Below, piece by piece: positions 16,858 to 25,597 of a stretch of DNA of 64,000 nt. The DNA is from Rhizobium sp. Root1212 (lineage in GTDB: Bacteria > Pseudomonadota > Alphaproteobacteria > Rhizobiales > Rhizobiaceae), in assembly GCF_001424985.1 (NCBI RefSeq), contig NZ_LMDA01000024.1, positions 166,107 through 230,106 of the forward strand, written 5' to 3'. Each line of letters starts with the position of its first letter. Position 1 is the first letter of the stretch. A program made the position numbers and the translations under genes. The notes beneath the pieces were generated by a model, which worked only from the letters and a program-made list of their open reading frames with translations, was not told where the DNA came from and ran no database searches.

Positions 16858-18054
16858 ATGGCGTATGGTGCCCTCTTTCGCAGGTCGGTTGCGGCGCTGC
16901 TCGTCTCGGTCAGCCTGGTGACATGCTCGACCGATGGTCTTGAGCCATCCGCGCGCATCGATTCCGGAACACGTGTCGGTGCGATCCGGCCCGTCCGCGA
17001 GGAGCCCGTTTCCGTCGCCTATCCATCAACAGACATGCCGGTCACGGCCCAGCATGCCGCCAATAGCCGGCTTCCGATGATCGACAGCGAGGCGGCTCCC
17101 GTGCAGCCTTCCGCCATCGTGCCGCCCGAGGGCGTCAACATGGATGCTATGCTCGGGGTCAGTGAGCAGCCGCGTGTGGTCGGGCTCGCCGAGGAGCAGA
17201 ACCGTGAGATCGCCGAAGGCAATACCGCCCAGCCGGTCGTCGATGGCATCGGCGGCGACGTGCGTGCCGTCGGGCAGGGCCAGCAGGTGGCAATGGCGGC
17301 CCCGGTCGCGGCCGGCTACGATCCGGACCTGCCGCCGCTCAGCCCCGAAAAGATGGCCGCGGAACAGCGTCGCAAGGCGCAGTTCCTCGAACAGGAGGCG
17401 CGTGTTTCGATCCAGCCGCAAGCATCGGGACTGGAGCAGCAGGTCGCTTTCATCCCGCGGGCGGGCAATCCGCTGGAGGAGCCCGATTTCACCGGTCGGA
17501 TGCCGGCTTCCGAAATTGCCTGCCGTCAGCGGCTGGCCAAGCTCGGCGTCGAATTCCGGGACGTCGAGCGGATCGCCAAGGGCCGCTCCTGCGGCATCGA
17601 TTATCCGATCGAGCTTTCCGGTCTTGCCGGTGGCATTGATGTGAAACCGGCGGTCAAACTCAATTGCCAGGTGACGGAAGCCTTCGCCAAATGGGTGAAG
17701 AACGAGCTGGTACCCTCGTCGCGCGCCCGTTATCTCTCCGGCGTCAAGACGATCAAGCCGCTCGGCGGCTATTCCTGCCGGACGATGAATTCGCAGCGCG
17801 GCAATCCGATGTCGGAGCACGCCCACGGCAATGCCATCGATGTCGGCAAGTTCGTGCTGAAGAGCGGTAAGGAAATCGATGTGCGCAAGCCCGGCTTCTT
17901 CGCCTTCCGCGAAAAGGGACTGCTCAAGGCCGTGCGCAGCGATAGCTGCAAATATTTCAGCACCGTGCTCGGCCCCGGCAGCGATCCGCATCACAAGGAT
18001 CACTTCCATTTCGACCTGCGCGCCCGCAAATCCGGCTATCGCCACTGCGATTGA
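16858..18054 (+). CDS. Extensin-like family lipoprotein
   Basis: A 398-residue exported protein. A signal peptide (RRSVAALLVSVSLVTCS) ends in a probable lipobox, followed by about 200 residues of low-complexity Pro/Glu/Ala sequence. The C-terminal 180 residues match the bacterial extensin-like domain: ACRQRLAKLGVEF, GRSCGIDYPIELSGL, a conserved NCQVTEAFAKWV, GGYSCRTMN, and a metalloprotease-like SEHAHGNAIDVGKF plus DPHHKDHFHFDLR. The SEHxxGxAxD and HxDHFHxD residues recall LAS/VanY-type peptidases, so it may be a cell-wall hydrolase; that role is inferred. GGACGAGG precedes the ATG. Confidence 0.87.
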   Translation: MAYGALFRRSVAALLVSVSLVTCSTDGLEPSARIDSGTRVGAIRPVREEPVSVAYPSTDMPVTAQHAANSRLPMIDSEAAPVQPSAIVPPEGVNMDAMLGVSEQPRVVGLAEEQNREIAEGNTAQPVVDGIGGDVRAVGQGQQVAMAAPVAAGYDPDLPPLSPEKMAAEQRRKAQFLEQEARVSIQPQASGLEQQVAFIPRAGNPLEEPDFTGRMPASEIACRQRLAKLGVEFRDVERIAKGRSCGIDYPIELSGLAGGIDVKPAVKLNCQVTEAFAKWVKNELVPSSRARYLSGVKTIKPLGGYSCRTMNSQRGNPMSEHAHGNAIDVGKFVLKSGKEIDVRKPGFFAFREKGLLKAVRSDSCKYFSTVLGPGSDPHHKDHFHFDLRARKSGYRHCD

Positions 18055-18100
18055 CGGGCATCCGCTCCCGCAGGGGACAAGGGCAATCGCCCATGGACGG

Positions 18101-18245
18101 AGCGGCTTGCTTCCCCTTCTCCCCGGCGGGGAGACGTGCCGAGCTTGCGAGGCGATGAGGGGGGCGCGGCACATTCAGTGCCAGCCGGCCCCCTCATCCG
18201 GCCCTTCGGGCCACCTTCTCCCCGCTGGGGAGAAGGGAAAGCGGC
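18101..18245. repeat. Composite palindromic element (two GGGGAGA palindromes)
   Basis: Starts AGCGGCTTGCTT, has CCTTCTCCCCGGCGGGGAGA at its left, GATGAGGGG and CCCCTCAT in inverted orientation in the middle, and a second CCTTCTCCCCGCTGGGGAGA at its right, ending AAAGCGGCTT. The same organisation is seen at 43626-43735. It sits between convergent genes. Confidence 0.75.
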
Positions 18246-19769
18246 TTAGCGGAACAGGGCTGCCTCTTCGAAGAAGTCCTCAGGGCTTTCCACCTCCACC
18301 AGTTTCTTGCGGTCGATCAGCCAGAAGCGATTGCCGACGGCGCGCACGAAGCTGCGGTCGTGCGAGACGATCAGGCAGCTTGCCTGATGGTTCATCAATT
18401 CGCCCTCCAACGCTTCCTGCCCGTCGATGTCGAGATGGTTGGTCGGCTCGTCCAGCAGGTAGAAGTTGGGATCGGCAAGGCGCAGCATCAGCATGCCGAG
18501 GCGGGCCTTCTGGCCGCCGGAGAGGCGGCCGATCGGCTTGCCCTGCATCTCGATGCTCATGCCGACGCCCGCCAGCAGCGAGCGCGCACGTTGGTCGCCG
18601 ATATCGAAGCGGTGGGTGACCGCCTCCATCGGTGTATCCGTGCCCTCGAGATCGGCCAGCGCCTGATCGCCATAGCCGAGCACCAGCGAGGGTGTCGCCC
18701 TGATGCCTTCGGCAGTCTGTCCGTTGGCGATCGCATTGCGCAGCATCAGGATCAGCCGTGACTTGCCGGCACCGTTCATACCAAGCAACACGATGCGGTC
18801 TCCCTGGCAGATGAACCGCTTGCCGGTCTTGAACAGCAGCGTGCCATCCGGCGTCTTGACCTCCGCGTCGTCGAGCGTCAGCAGCACCTTGGCATGGGTG
18901 CCGCTGTTGGCGAGGCGGATAGCGCCGGCCGAGCGTTCGAGATGGGCGGGTCTGGCCGCATCCTCCAGCTTTTCGGCGCGCTCCTTCAGTTGCTTGGTCT
19001 TGACGACAAGCAGGTCGCTGCCGGAGTTGATGCCGATATTCTTCAGCTTCGCCGCCTGCTTGCGCAGTTGCTCGGCCGTCTTCATGTCACGCTCGTAACG
19101 GCGGGCATCGGCCGCATCGACCTCGTCCAGTGCCGCCCGCGCGCGGGTGTAGGGCAGGGCGAAGACTTGCGACTGTTCCGGCCGCAGGAACAGGGTGCGG
19201 TCGGTGACCGCATCGAGGAAGGCGCGGTCGTGGCTCGCAAGGATGACCGGGATATCGCGGGGAAGGGCGTTCAGCCATTCCTCCAGCATGGCGATCTTGC
19301 CGAGATCGAGATGGTTGGTCGGCTCGTCGAGCATCAGCACATCCGGCTCGGTGACCCAGACACGGGCGAGAAGCGCCAGCCGCTGCCAGCCGCCGGACAG
19401 CGCCTTTAGGTGCCGGGTGCGAAATTCCTCGGGCACTTCGAGCGATTCCAGCACGACGTCGACGCGCCAGCTTTCGCTTTCGGCTTGCTCGGCGGGAAGG
19501 GCGTCGAGAACAGCGTCATAAAAGGTGCGGTCGAAGAGGGCGGGCGGAACGTTCTGCTCGACGGCGCCGATGGTCAGGCCGCGCGAGCGGGTGATCTCGC
19601 CTTCGGTTGCCTCCAGCGTGCCGGCGATGCAGCGGAACAGGGTCGTCTTGCCGCGGCCGTTGGCGGCGACAAGGCCGATGCGGTCGCCGGGATTGATGGA
19701 GATGTTCAGGTTCGAAAACAGCGGATGCGACAGGCTGATGCCGAGGTTGCGGATATTGATAAGGGACAT
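18246..19769 (-). CDS. ABC-F family ATPase
   Basis: A 507-residue protein with two ABC cassettes and no membrane segment, so a ribosome-associated ABC-F type. Cassette 1 has Walker A AANGRGKTT, signature LSGGWQRLA and Walker B DVLMLDEPTNHLD; cassette 2 has GMNGAGKSR, LSGGQKARLG and FYLLDEPTNHLD. The linker (residues 220-290) is short and Lys/Arg-rich. ABC-F proteins remodel the ribosomal E or P site as translation factors or in ribosome-antibiotic protection. The subfamily cannot be fixed; it does not look like EttA or Uup in length. The upstream leader with a small ORF and a terminator suggests translational attenuation. Confidence 0.92.
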   Translation of the reverse strand: MSLINIRNLGISLSHPLFSNLNISINPGDRIGLVAANGRGKTTLFRCIAGTLEATEGEITRSRGLTIGAVEQNVPPALFDRTFYDAVLDALPAEQAESESWRVDVVLESLEVPEEFRTRHLKALSGGWQRLALLARVWVTEPDVLMLDEPTNHLDLGKIAMLEEWLNALPRDIPVILASHDRAFLDAVTDRTLFLRPEQSQVFALPYTRARAALDEVDAADARRYERDMKTAEQLRKQAAKLKNIGINSGSDLLVVKTKQLKERAEKLEDAARPAHLERSAGAIRLANSGTHAKVLLTLDDAEVKTPDGTLLFKTGKRFICQGDRIVLLGMNGAGKSRLILMLRNAIANGQTAEGIRATPSLVLGYGDQALADLEGTDTPMEAVTHRFDIGDQRARSLLAGVGMSIEMQGKPIGRLSGGQKARLGMLMLRLADPNFYLLDEPTNHLDIDGQEALEGELMNHQASCLIVSHDRSFVRAVGNRFWLIDRKKLVEVESPEDFFEEAALFR

Positions 19770-19930
19770 GACGGTCTTCCGGTCTTGTCCGCCGGGATCA
19801 CGGGCATTCGGCCGTCATCGATCCATCGGGCGGATATAAAATGCAGGCATGCTCAAGCCTAAGGCTTGGTGCTGCGGGCCACGAAGGGCAGACCAGGAAG
19901 AGGATGTCGTCTTTGAGAAACGGTCTCTGG

Positions 19931-20005
19931 TCAGCCCTGCAAACGCATTTGCAGGGCCTGGCCGGGGCCACGTTGCCGGTAGAACCGGAGATAGAAATTC
20001 TGCAC
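19931..20005 (-). CDS. 24-codon upstream ORF (putative leader peptide)
   Basis: A GTG-initiated ORF preceded by GGAAAGGAGG and a five-base spacer, the strongest possible ribosome site. It encodes a basic 24-residue peptide starting MQNFYLRFYRQRG. It ends 161 bases upstream of the ABC-F start on the same strand, and its last codons form a 10-bp hairpin with the stop codon region. The peptide contains R-Q-R, the +X+ pattern of some macrolide-arrest leader peptides; that parallel is only suggestive. Translation is inferred from the ribosome site alone. Confidence 0.5.
   Translation of the reverse strand: MQNFYLRFYRQRGPGQALQMRLQG
19934..19957 (-). promoter_or_regulatory. Stem-loop at the 3' end of the leader ORF
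   Basis: A perfect 10-bp stem GCCCTGCAAA/TTTGCAGGGC with loop CGCA, overlapping the last eight codons of the leader ORF. A translating ribosome would melt it. No T-run follows on either strand, so it is not a terminator by itself. Confidence 0.5.
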
Positions 20006-20089
20006 GTGACCCTCCTTTCCTTAAGTGCGGTTTTCACGCTTTCGACGAGGGCCTTTTTACAGAAAAGCGCGGCGCGCGGCAAGAGCGGG

Positions 20090-20119
20090 CAAAAAAAGAG
20101 GGCCGGCAGACGCCGGCCC
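20090..20119 (-). terminator. Intrinsic terminator upstream of the leader ORF (minus strand)
   Basis: An 8-bp GGGCCGGC/GCCGGCCC stem with loop 20108-20111, followed on the minus strand by TCTTTTTTT. No minus-strand gene lies between it and the divergent gene at 20364, so it ends either a small RNA or the ABC-F leader itself, prematurely. On the plus strand the stem is followed by A's and would not terminate. Confidence 0.7.
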
Positions 20120-20363
20120 CAAAAAAGAACCAAACCGTAGAAGGGACTGCCGGCGGTTCTGCAAATCAGTCGCGTGGTGTGCATCGCACGGCCGGACCAT
20201 GATCGAGCTGCGTCACCGTTTGATGACAGCGGGCGGGGAAAACTGCGGAAGGCAGGCCGGCGTCCGACTTTCTGCAAAGACGGTGATTTTGGGGCTGAAA
20301 TTTTGTGCGATCGGCCCCATATAGGACAGCGTTCTCCGCACTCTCCGATTCCGGGACTTCTCC

Positions 20364-21290
20364 ATGCCGCCGATCGTTTCCGTTTCTCACCTCGTCAAGA
20401 CCTATGCCTCCGGTTTCCAGGCGCTGAAGGATGTCAGCCTCGATATCGAGGAGGGTGAAATCCTGGCGCTGCTCGGGCCGAACGGTGCGGGCAAGACGAC
20501 GCTGATCTCGATCATCTGCGGCATCGTCAACCCGAGCGGCGGCACGGTGACCGTGGGCGGTCATGACGTGGTGCGCAATTTCCGCGAGACGCGCTCGATG
20601 ATCGGGCTGGTGCCGCAGGAGCTGACCACCGACCAGTTCGAGACCGTGTGGAACACCGTGTCCTTCTCGCGCGGCCTGCACGGCAAGAAGCCGAACCCCG
20701 CCCATATCGAGAAGGTGCTGAAAGACCTCTCGCTCTGGGACAAGAAGGACAACATGCTGCGCCAGCTTTCCGGCGGCATGAAGCGGCGCGTACTGATCGC
20801 CAAGGCGCTGTCGCATGAGCCGCGCGTGCTGTTCCTCGACGAGCCGACGGCGGGGGTCGACGTGAACCTGCGCAAGGATATGTGGGAGGTGGTGAAGCGG
20901 CTGCGCGAAAACGGCGTGACCATCATCCTCACCACCCACTATATCGAAGAGGCCGAGGAAATCGCCGATCGCGTCGGGGTCATCAATGGCGGCAGGATCC
21001 TGCTGATCGAGGAGAAAGACGAGCTGATGAAGAAGCTCGGCCGCAAGCAGTTGCGCATCGAGCTTGCCGAGCCGCTCGCCGCCCTGCCGGAGGCGCTGTC
21101 CGGCTATCGGCTGACACTGGAAGACGAAGGCCACGGCCTGATCTACGACTATGACATCACCGGCGAGCGCACGGGTATCACCACGCTGCTGACCGCCCTG
21201 GCCGAAGCCGGCATTCGCCTCAAGGACCTTTCGACACGGCAGAGTTCGCTCGAAGACATCTTCGTCGAACTCGTGGGAGCCCGCGCATGA
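20364..21290 (+). CDS. ABC exporter ATP-binding protein (NodI/YadG type)
   Basis: A 308-residue ATPase subunit. Walker A is [10 protein letters not shown], the Q-loop is VPQEL, the signature is [12 protein letters not shown] and Walker B is [13 protein letters not shown], with the H-loop in [10 protein letters not shown]. The C-terminal 80 residues form the accessory domain of DrrA/NodI-like ATPases. With the overlapping permease gene it forms an ABC-2-type exporter. The substrate is unknown: capsule, lipid or drug are family precedents, and similarity to NodI does not imply a Nod-factor role. It is first gene of a two-gene operon. Confidence 0.93.
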   Translation: MPPIVSVSHLVKTYASGFQALKDVSLDIEEGEILALLGPNGAGKTTLISIICGIVNPSGGTVTVGGHDVVRNFRETRSMIGLVPQELTTDQFETVWNTVSFSRGLHGKKPNPAHIEKVLKDLSLWDKKDNMLRQLSGGMKRRVLIAKALSHEPRVLFLDEPTAGVDVNLRKDMWEVVKRLRENGVTIILTTHYIEEAEEIADRVGVINGGRILLIEEKDELMKKLGRKQLRIELAEPLAALPEALSGYRLTLEDEGHGLIYDYDITGERTGITTLLTALAEAGIRLKDLSTRQSSLEDIFVELVGARA

Positions 21291-22048
21291 ACATCGAAGC
21301 CGTCAAATCCATCTATTTCTTCGAGATGGCGCGCACGCGCCGCACGCTCTTGCAGAGCGTCGTCTCGCCGGTCATTTCCACCTCGCTCTATTTCATCGTC
21401 TTCGGGGCAGCGGTCGGTTCGCGCATCCAGCAGATCGAGGGCGTTTCCTACGGCGCCTTCATCACGCCGGGTCTGATCATGCTGACGCTGCTCACCCAAT
21501 GCATCGGCAACGGTTCCTTCGGCATCTATTTCCCGAAATTCACCGGCACGATCTACGAGCTTCTGTCCTCGCCGGTATCGATGACGGAGATCGTGCTCGG
21601 CTATGTCGGGGCGGCGGCGACGAAGGGCATGATGATCGGGCTGATCATTCTGGCGACCGCCTCGTTCTTCGTGAATGTCTCCATCGCGCACCCGTTTGTG
21701 ATGCTGCTGTTCTTCGTGCTGACGGCGGTGACCTTCAGCCTGTTCGGCTTCATCATCGGCATCTGGGCCAAGGATTTCGAGCAGTTGAACCTTATTCCGA
21801 TGCTGGTGATCCCGCCGCTGGTCTTCCTCGGCGGCAGCTTCTATTCGGTGAACATGCTGCCGCCCTTCTGGCAGGCGGTCAGCCATTTCAACCCGGTGCT
21901 CTATCTAATCAGCGGTTTCCGCTGGAGCTTCTTCGAGATCGCCGACGTCACCCCCTGGATCAGCTTCACCATCATCGTCGGGTTTCTGGGCGTGCTGATG
22001 GCGTTGCTGACGTGGATTTTCCGGACGGGGTATCGGCTGAGGAATTAG
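21287..22048 (+). CDS. ABC-2 type exporter permease (NodJ/YadH type)
   Basis: A 253-residue membrane protein with six predicted helices (for example [36 protein letters not shown] and [21 protein letters not shown]). It carries the ABC-2 signature region around [20 protein letters not shown] and [23 protein letters not shown]. Its ATG overlaps the ATPase stop as ATGA, showing translational coupling; the two make one exporter in the inner membrane. Confidence 0.93.
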   Translation: MNIEAVKSIYFFEMARTRRTLLQSVVSPVISTSLYFIVFGAAVGSRIQQIEGVSYGAFITPGLIMLTLLTQCIGNGSFGIYFPKFTGTIYELLSSPVSMTEIVLGYVGAAATKGMMIGLIILATASFFVNVSIAHPFVMLLFFVLTAVTFSLFGFIIGIWAKDFEQLNLIPMLVIPPLVFLGGSFYSVNMLPPFWQAVSHFNPVLYLISGFRWSFFEIADVTPWISFTIIVGFLGVLMALLTWIFRTGYRLRN

Positions 22049-22050
22049 CC

Positions 22051-22752
22051 CTAATCCCTCAACCTCAACTCATCCGTCTGCATCTGCAGGAAATCGAGGG
22101 TCGAGAGGAAGCTCATGCCGAGCAGGCTCTGGTCGAGCTTGCCCTTTTCGGCAACGCTGGCGCGGATATCCTGGCGCACGATCGGGCCGATGGCGACTTC
22201 GGCAAGGTTCACGGGTGCGGCGCGGGCGGTGCCGTTGGCTGTCGTGACCGTCTGGGTGAAATCGAGCGTTTCCGGCTTCAAACCGAGCTTTTCGGCATCG
22301 TCCCAGGAGATCGCCACCGTGCTGGCGCCGGTATCGACGAGCATATGCACGGTTTCGCCGTTTATGGTGACCGGCGTTTCGAAATGGCCGTTCAGCACCT
22401 TGTGCAGCACCACTTCCTGTTGTCCCTCGCTGTCGGTGAAGACGCTCATGCGGCCGGGAATCAGGCCGCCGGCCAGCCGGTCGCCGATATTGGAGAGGTC
22501 GTGGCGGTAGATGTAACCGGCCGCGAGCGCCAGGATGATCACCAGCCAGATCATGATCTGCCGCAGCGTTTCGCCGAAGCGGAAACGGCTGTGCAACACG
22601 CCTGCAGCCAGCATCACGGCGATGGCCGACAGCGAGACGAGCCGCTCGAAATCGTTGTTTTCGATGCCGAGGGTGCGGCCGCCGTCATGATTGAGGATGA
22701 GCAGGATGAGGCCGGCGGCGAGGATGCCGAGCAGCAGATAGAACAGTTTCAT
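22051..22752 (-). CDS. TIGR02281-type retropepsin-like aspartic protease
   Basis: A 233-residue membrane protein. The N-terminus has three hydrophobic helices ([47 protein letters not shown]), followed by a periplasmic single-lobe aspartyl protease domain with the catalytic motif [13 protein letters not shown] and the flap and hydrophobic-Gly region [11 protein letters not shown]. Family members act as dimers; substrates are unknown. Its ATG overlaps the DUF1289 stop (ATGA), so the two are coupled. It converges on the exporter permease with two bases between. Confidence 0.9.
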   Translation of the reverse strand: MKLFYLLLGILAAGLILLILNHDGGRTLGIENNDFERLVSLSAIAVMLAAGVLHSRFRFGETLRQIMIWLVIILALAAGYIYRHDLSNIGDRLAGGLIPGRMSVFTDSEGQQEVVLHKVLNGHFETPVTINGETVHMLVDTGASTVAISWDDAEKLGLKPETLDFTQTVTTANGTARAAPVNLAEVAIGPIVRQDIRASVAEKGKLDQSLLGMSFLSTLDFLQMQTDELRLRD

Positions 22753-22970
22753 TCTGCGAGGCGCTCCCGCGCCATGCGAGCGCGGCGGGTTTCCCGGCGC
22801 GGCTTGCGCTCGACAGTTTCCAGCCGTGCCGGCAGGCCGGCCATGATCTCGCGGCGCTCTTGCGACGAATAGGTCATCCAGCCGGCGATCTCGTCGCGGG
22901 TGCGGCCGCAGCCGAAGCAATAGCCGGTCTTCATATCGATGGAGCAGACGAGGATGCAGGGCGATTCCAT
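22749..22970 (-). CDS. DUF1289 small cysteine-rich protein
   Basis: A 73-residue protein with the DUF1289 pattern [11 protein letters not shown], then [14 protein letters not shown], giving four cysteines in two pairs, probably a small metal site, and a basic C-terminal tail ([15 protein letters not shown]). Function is unknown. It is the first gene of a unit with the aspartic protease. The longer in-frame extension of the protease ORF through this gene is only a shadow. Confidence 0.9.
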   Translation of the reverse strand: MESPCILVCSIDMKTGYCFGCGRTRDEIAGWMTYSSQERREIMAGLPARLETVERKPRRETRRARMARERLAE

Positions 22971-23074
22971 AAAACGTCCAAGGGGATCGCGGCGCCACCG
23001 TTAGAGCCCGGCGGCGGCCGGGTCAGGCTTCATTCCCTCGCCGTTCGGCGAAGATTATCAAATATATCGGCCTT

Positions 23075-23863
23075 TCAGGCTGTCAGCGCAAGGGCGGCGA
23101 GAACGGCGATTTCGGTCAATTGTTGTGCTGCTCCGATTGTGTCACCGGTATGGCCGCCGATCTTCCTCGCGACGATTTGACCGAAGGCCGGAACGGCGAT
23201 GGAAAAGGCGACCAGCGTCACCATGACGGCCAGTGGCGGAACGCTGGTGAGGAACAACAAAAGCGTGGCGCTAACGATGCCGAAGGCCAGGCCGAAACGG
23301 GTCGCCGCCGCCTGCGGTTCGCCGGCCGAAACGGCGACGCCATCCCTGCGGGCGGGCGGCAGGCTCGACCAGTGCCAGACCATGGCGGTGCGGCTGAGCG
23401 CTGCAACGGCGAGGACGGCAATGCCGGCGCCGGTCGGGTTGAGATGCGGCAGGAAGGCGGCGAGCGCGGAAACCCGCAGGCCTATGGAGAGCACCAGCGC
23501 GATGGCGCCGTAAGAGCCGATGCGGCTGTCCTTCATGATGATGAGGGCGCTTTCGCGGTCCCGCCCGCCGCCGAGGCCATCGGCCGTATCGGCAAGGCCA
23601 TCCTCGTGCAGGGCGCCGGTGATCAGCGCCTGCACGGCGACCACGGTAAAGGCGGTGAACAGCGGATCGATCCGGACGGCCGAGAAGATCGCGGCGATGG
23701 CGGCCGAGGGCAGCACGATGAGCAGGCCGGCCAGCGGAAAGGCGCGCACGGCCCGGCTGAGGCGGCCGTCGAAGCCGATGAAATGCCGCTGCGGCATGTG
23801 GATGCGGCTGAGAAACGCCACGGACCGGGCGGTGTCGTCGATGAAGTCGCTGAGATGTGCCAT
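23075..23863 (-). CDS. cobS: Adenosylcobinamide-GDP ribazoletransferase (CobS/CobV)
   Basis: Joins alpha-ribazole to adenosylcobinamide-GDP, the last step of cobalamin nucleotide-loop assembly; an integral membrane enzyme. The 262 residues have about six helices and the family motifs LTxxxHEDGLADTADGLGGG (here ALHEDGLADTADGLGGG), IMKDSRIGSYGAIAL and KIGGHTGDTIGA. The start at 23863 has AAGGGGA upstream; the frame is open further but without homologous-looking sequence. It is divergent from cobT, its functional partner, across 167 bases. Confidence 0.95.
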   Translation of the reverse strand: MAHLSDFIDDTARSVAFLSRIHMPQRHFIGFDGRLSRAVRAFPLAGLLIVLPSAAIAAIFSAVRIDPLFTAFTVVAVQALITGALHEDGLADTADGLGGGRDRESALIIMKDSRIGSYGAIALVLSIGLRVSALAAFLPHLNPTGAGIAVLAVAALSRTAMVWHWSSLPPARRDGVAVSAGEPQAAATRFGLAFGIVSATLLLFLTSVPPLAVMVTLVAFSIAVPAFGQIVARKIGGHTGDTIGAAQQLTEIAVLAALALTA

Positions 23864-24030
23864 GCTTTCCCCTTGAGGCCGTTTCGCGCCCCCGCGAATC
23901 GAACTTTCGCCCCGATCATGCGACGGCGACAGCCGGTGGCGCAAATGCCGTTGCCCGAACCGGTGCGGCGCTCTATGAGAACACTGCACGCGGAGCGGCT
24001 CCGCGAAACGACCATACGAGGACATATCCG

Positions 24031-25047
24031 ATGAGTGCCAGCGGCCTGCCTTTCGACGATTTCCGTGCTCTGCTGCGCGACCTGCCAGGCCCCGACGGTG
24101 CTGCGCTTGTCGCCGCCCGCGAGCGCGATGCGACGCTGACGAAGCCCGCCGGCGCGCTCGGCCGCCTCGAAGAGATCGCCTTCTGGCTTGCCGCCTGGAC
24201 CGGCCGTGCGCCGGCCGTCAACCGGCCGCTGGTCGCGATCTTCGCGGGCAATCACGGCGTGACCAAGCAGGGCATCACCCCGTTTCCGTCGTCGGTGACG
24301 GCGCAGATGGTCGAGAATTTTGCGGCAGGCGGGGCGGCGATCAACCAGATCTGCGTCACCCATGACCTCGGCCTCAAGGTCTTCGATCTGGCGCTCGATT
24401 ATCCGACCGGCGACATCACCGAAGAAGCCGCCCTTTCCGAGCGCGACTGCGCCGCGACCATGGCTTTCGGCATGGAAGCCGTTGCCGGTGGCACCGACCT
24501 GCTTTGCATCGGCGAGATGGGCATCGGCAACACGACGATCGCCGCTGCGATCAACCTTGCGCTCTATGGCGGCACGGCTGCCGAGTGGGTCGGTCCCGGT
24601 ACCGGCTCCGAAGGCGATGTGCTGACACGCAAGATCGCCGCTGTCGAAAAGGCCGTCGCCTTCCATCAGGGCCACCTCAACGATCCGCTGGAACTGTTGC
24701 GCCGCCTTGGCGGCCGCGAAATCGCGGCGATGGCCGGTGCCATTCTCGCAGCCCGCATGCAGAAGATTCCGGTCATCATCGACGGTTATGTCGCGACCGC
24801 CGCCGCCTCTATCCTCAAGGCTGCGAACCCGTCGGCACTCGACCATTGCCTCATCGGCCACGTTTCGGCCGAGCCCGGACATATCCGCGCCATCGAAAAG
24901 CTCGGCAAGACGCCGCTGCTGGCGCTCGGCATGCGGCTCGGGGAGGGCACCGGCGCGGCGCTTGCCGCCGGCATCGTCAAGGCGGCGGCTGCCTGCCATT
25001 CCGGCATGGCAACCTTCGTTCAGGCTGGCGTCAGCAACCGCGAATAG
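24031..25047 (+). CDS. cobT: Nicotinate-nucleotide-dimethylbenzimidazole phosphoribosyltransferase (CobT; CobU in older rhizobial naming)
   Basis: Makes alpha-ribazole phosphate from dimethylbenzimidazole and nicotinate mononucleotide, the substrate route for CobS. The 338 residues show [32 protein letters not shown], the [12 protein letters not shown] motif, GYVATAAA and the C-terminal [10 protein letters not shown] with the catalytic-glutamate region. An in-frame extension back to 23857 has no start with a ribosome site; ATG 24031 has GAGGA upstream. The divergent arrangement with cobS suggests co-regulation, but I see no convincing B12 riboswitch between them. Confidence 0.95.
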   Translation: MSASGLPFDDFRALLRDLPGPDGAALVAARERDATLTKPAGALGRLEEIAFWLAAWTGRAPAVNRPLVAIFAGNHGVTKQGITPFPSSVTAQMVENFAAGGAAINQICVTHDLGLKVFDLALDYPTGDITEEAALSERDCAATMAFGMEAVAGGTDLLCIGEMGIGNTTIAAAINLALYGGTAAEWVGPGTGSEGDVLTRKIAAVEKAVAFHQGHLNDPLELLRRLGGREIAAMAGAILAARMQKIPVIIDGYVATAAASILKAANPSALDHCLIGHVSAEPGHIRAIEKLGKTPLLALGMRLGEGTGAALAAGIVKAAAACHSGMATFVQAGVSNRE

Positions 25048-25213
25048 CCATCCGCCCGCGAAGGACGTCTGTTTAAGCCTTGCCGGGGTTGAACGCGTGA
25101 GGCTTCTCACCTATTCGAATGCGAACACGAAAATCGGCGCCGCCCCGGATGCCGGGGCAGCCGCCGTGCGGATGCTCGCCGGGGTCGCCGGACGATCTGG
25201 AGACGATGGCGGA

Positions 25214-25597
25214 ATGACGAAGCCGTTTGAGAAACTGACAGGCATCCGCCACTTCTTTGCCGCGGCAAGCTATTCGCTGGGGGGCGCCAAGCGCCTGTTG
25301 GGCGAGGCGGCATTCCGGCACGAGCTGGGTGCCTTTGCCGTCGCGATGATCGCCTTCGTCATCGTCGGGGCGACCTTCTTCCAGTATCTGGCGATGGGCC
25401 TGCTGTTCCTGCTGATGATCGCCTTCGAAGCGATCAACACGGCGATCGAAGAGATCGTCGACAGGGTTTCGCCTGAGATTTCCGACATGGGCAAGCATGC
25501 GAAGGACCTTGGCTCGCTTGCCTGCCTCTGCGTCATCGTCGCCAATGGCGGCTATGCGTTCTACGTCGTGTTTCTCTCGAAATTTTTGGGCGGCTGA
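25214..25597 (+). CDS. dgkA: Diacylglycerol kinase (DgkA)
   Basis: A 127-residue integral membrane kinase that recycles diacylglycerol to phosphatidic acid, for example after transfer of phosphoglycerol to periplasmic glucans. It has three helices, an N-terminal amphipathic part ([22 protein letters not shown]) and the conserved [17 protein letters not shown] catalytic motif followed by [17 protein letters not shown] precedes ATG 25214; an upstream GTG at 25096 is in frame but adds non-family sequence. It converges on the kinase gene with no spacing (stops at 25597 and 25598). It may cooperate functionally with the phosphoglycerol transferase near the window end. Confidence 0.93.
   Translation: MTKPFEKLTGIRHFFAAASYSLGGAKRLLGEAAFRHELGAFAVAMIAFVIVGATFFQYLAMGLLFLLMIAFEAINTAIEEIVDRVSPEISDMGKHAKDLGSLACLCVIVANGGYAFYVVFLSKFLGG

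Larger units (their letters stand above)
19770..20363. other. Leader and intergenic region of the ABC-F gene
   Basis: 594 bases between divergent ABC genes. On the minus strand, in order towards the ABC-F gene, it holds an intrinsic terminator, a 24-codon ORF with perfect AGGAGG, and a 10-bp stem-loop over that ORF's end, each listed separately. Longer ORFs across it are unsupported. The promoter for the plus-strand ABC exporter must lie near 20300-20350. Confidence 0.55.

Noticed and set aside
19798-20277. 159-codon minus-strand ORF across the ABC-F leader
   Set aside because: No ribosome site and no protein-like pattern; it overlaps the terminator and a better-supported small ORF.
23864-24030. 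Possible cobalamin riboswitch between cobS and cobT
   Set aside because: No B12-box-like core or the expected long structured leader could be recognised in 167 bases shared by two divergent genes.
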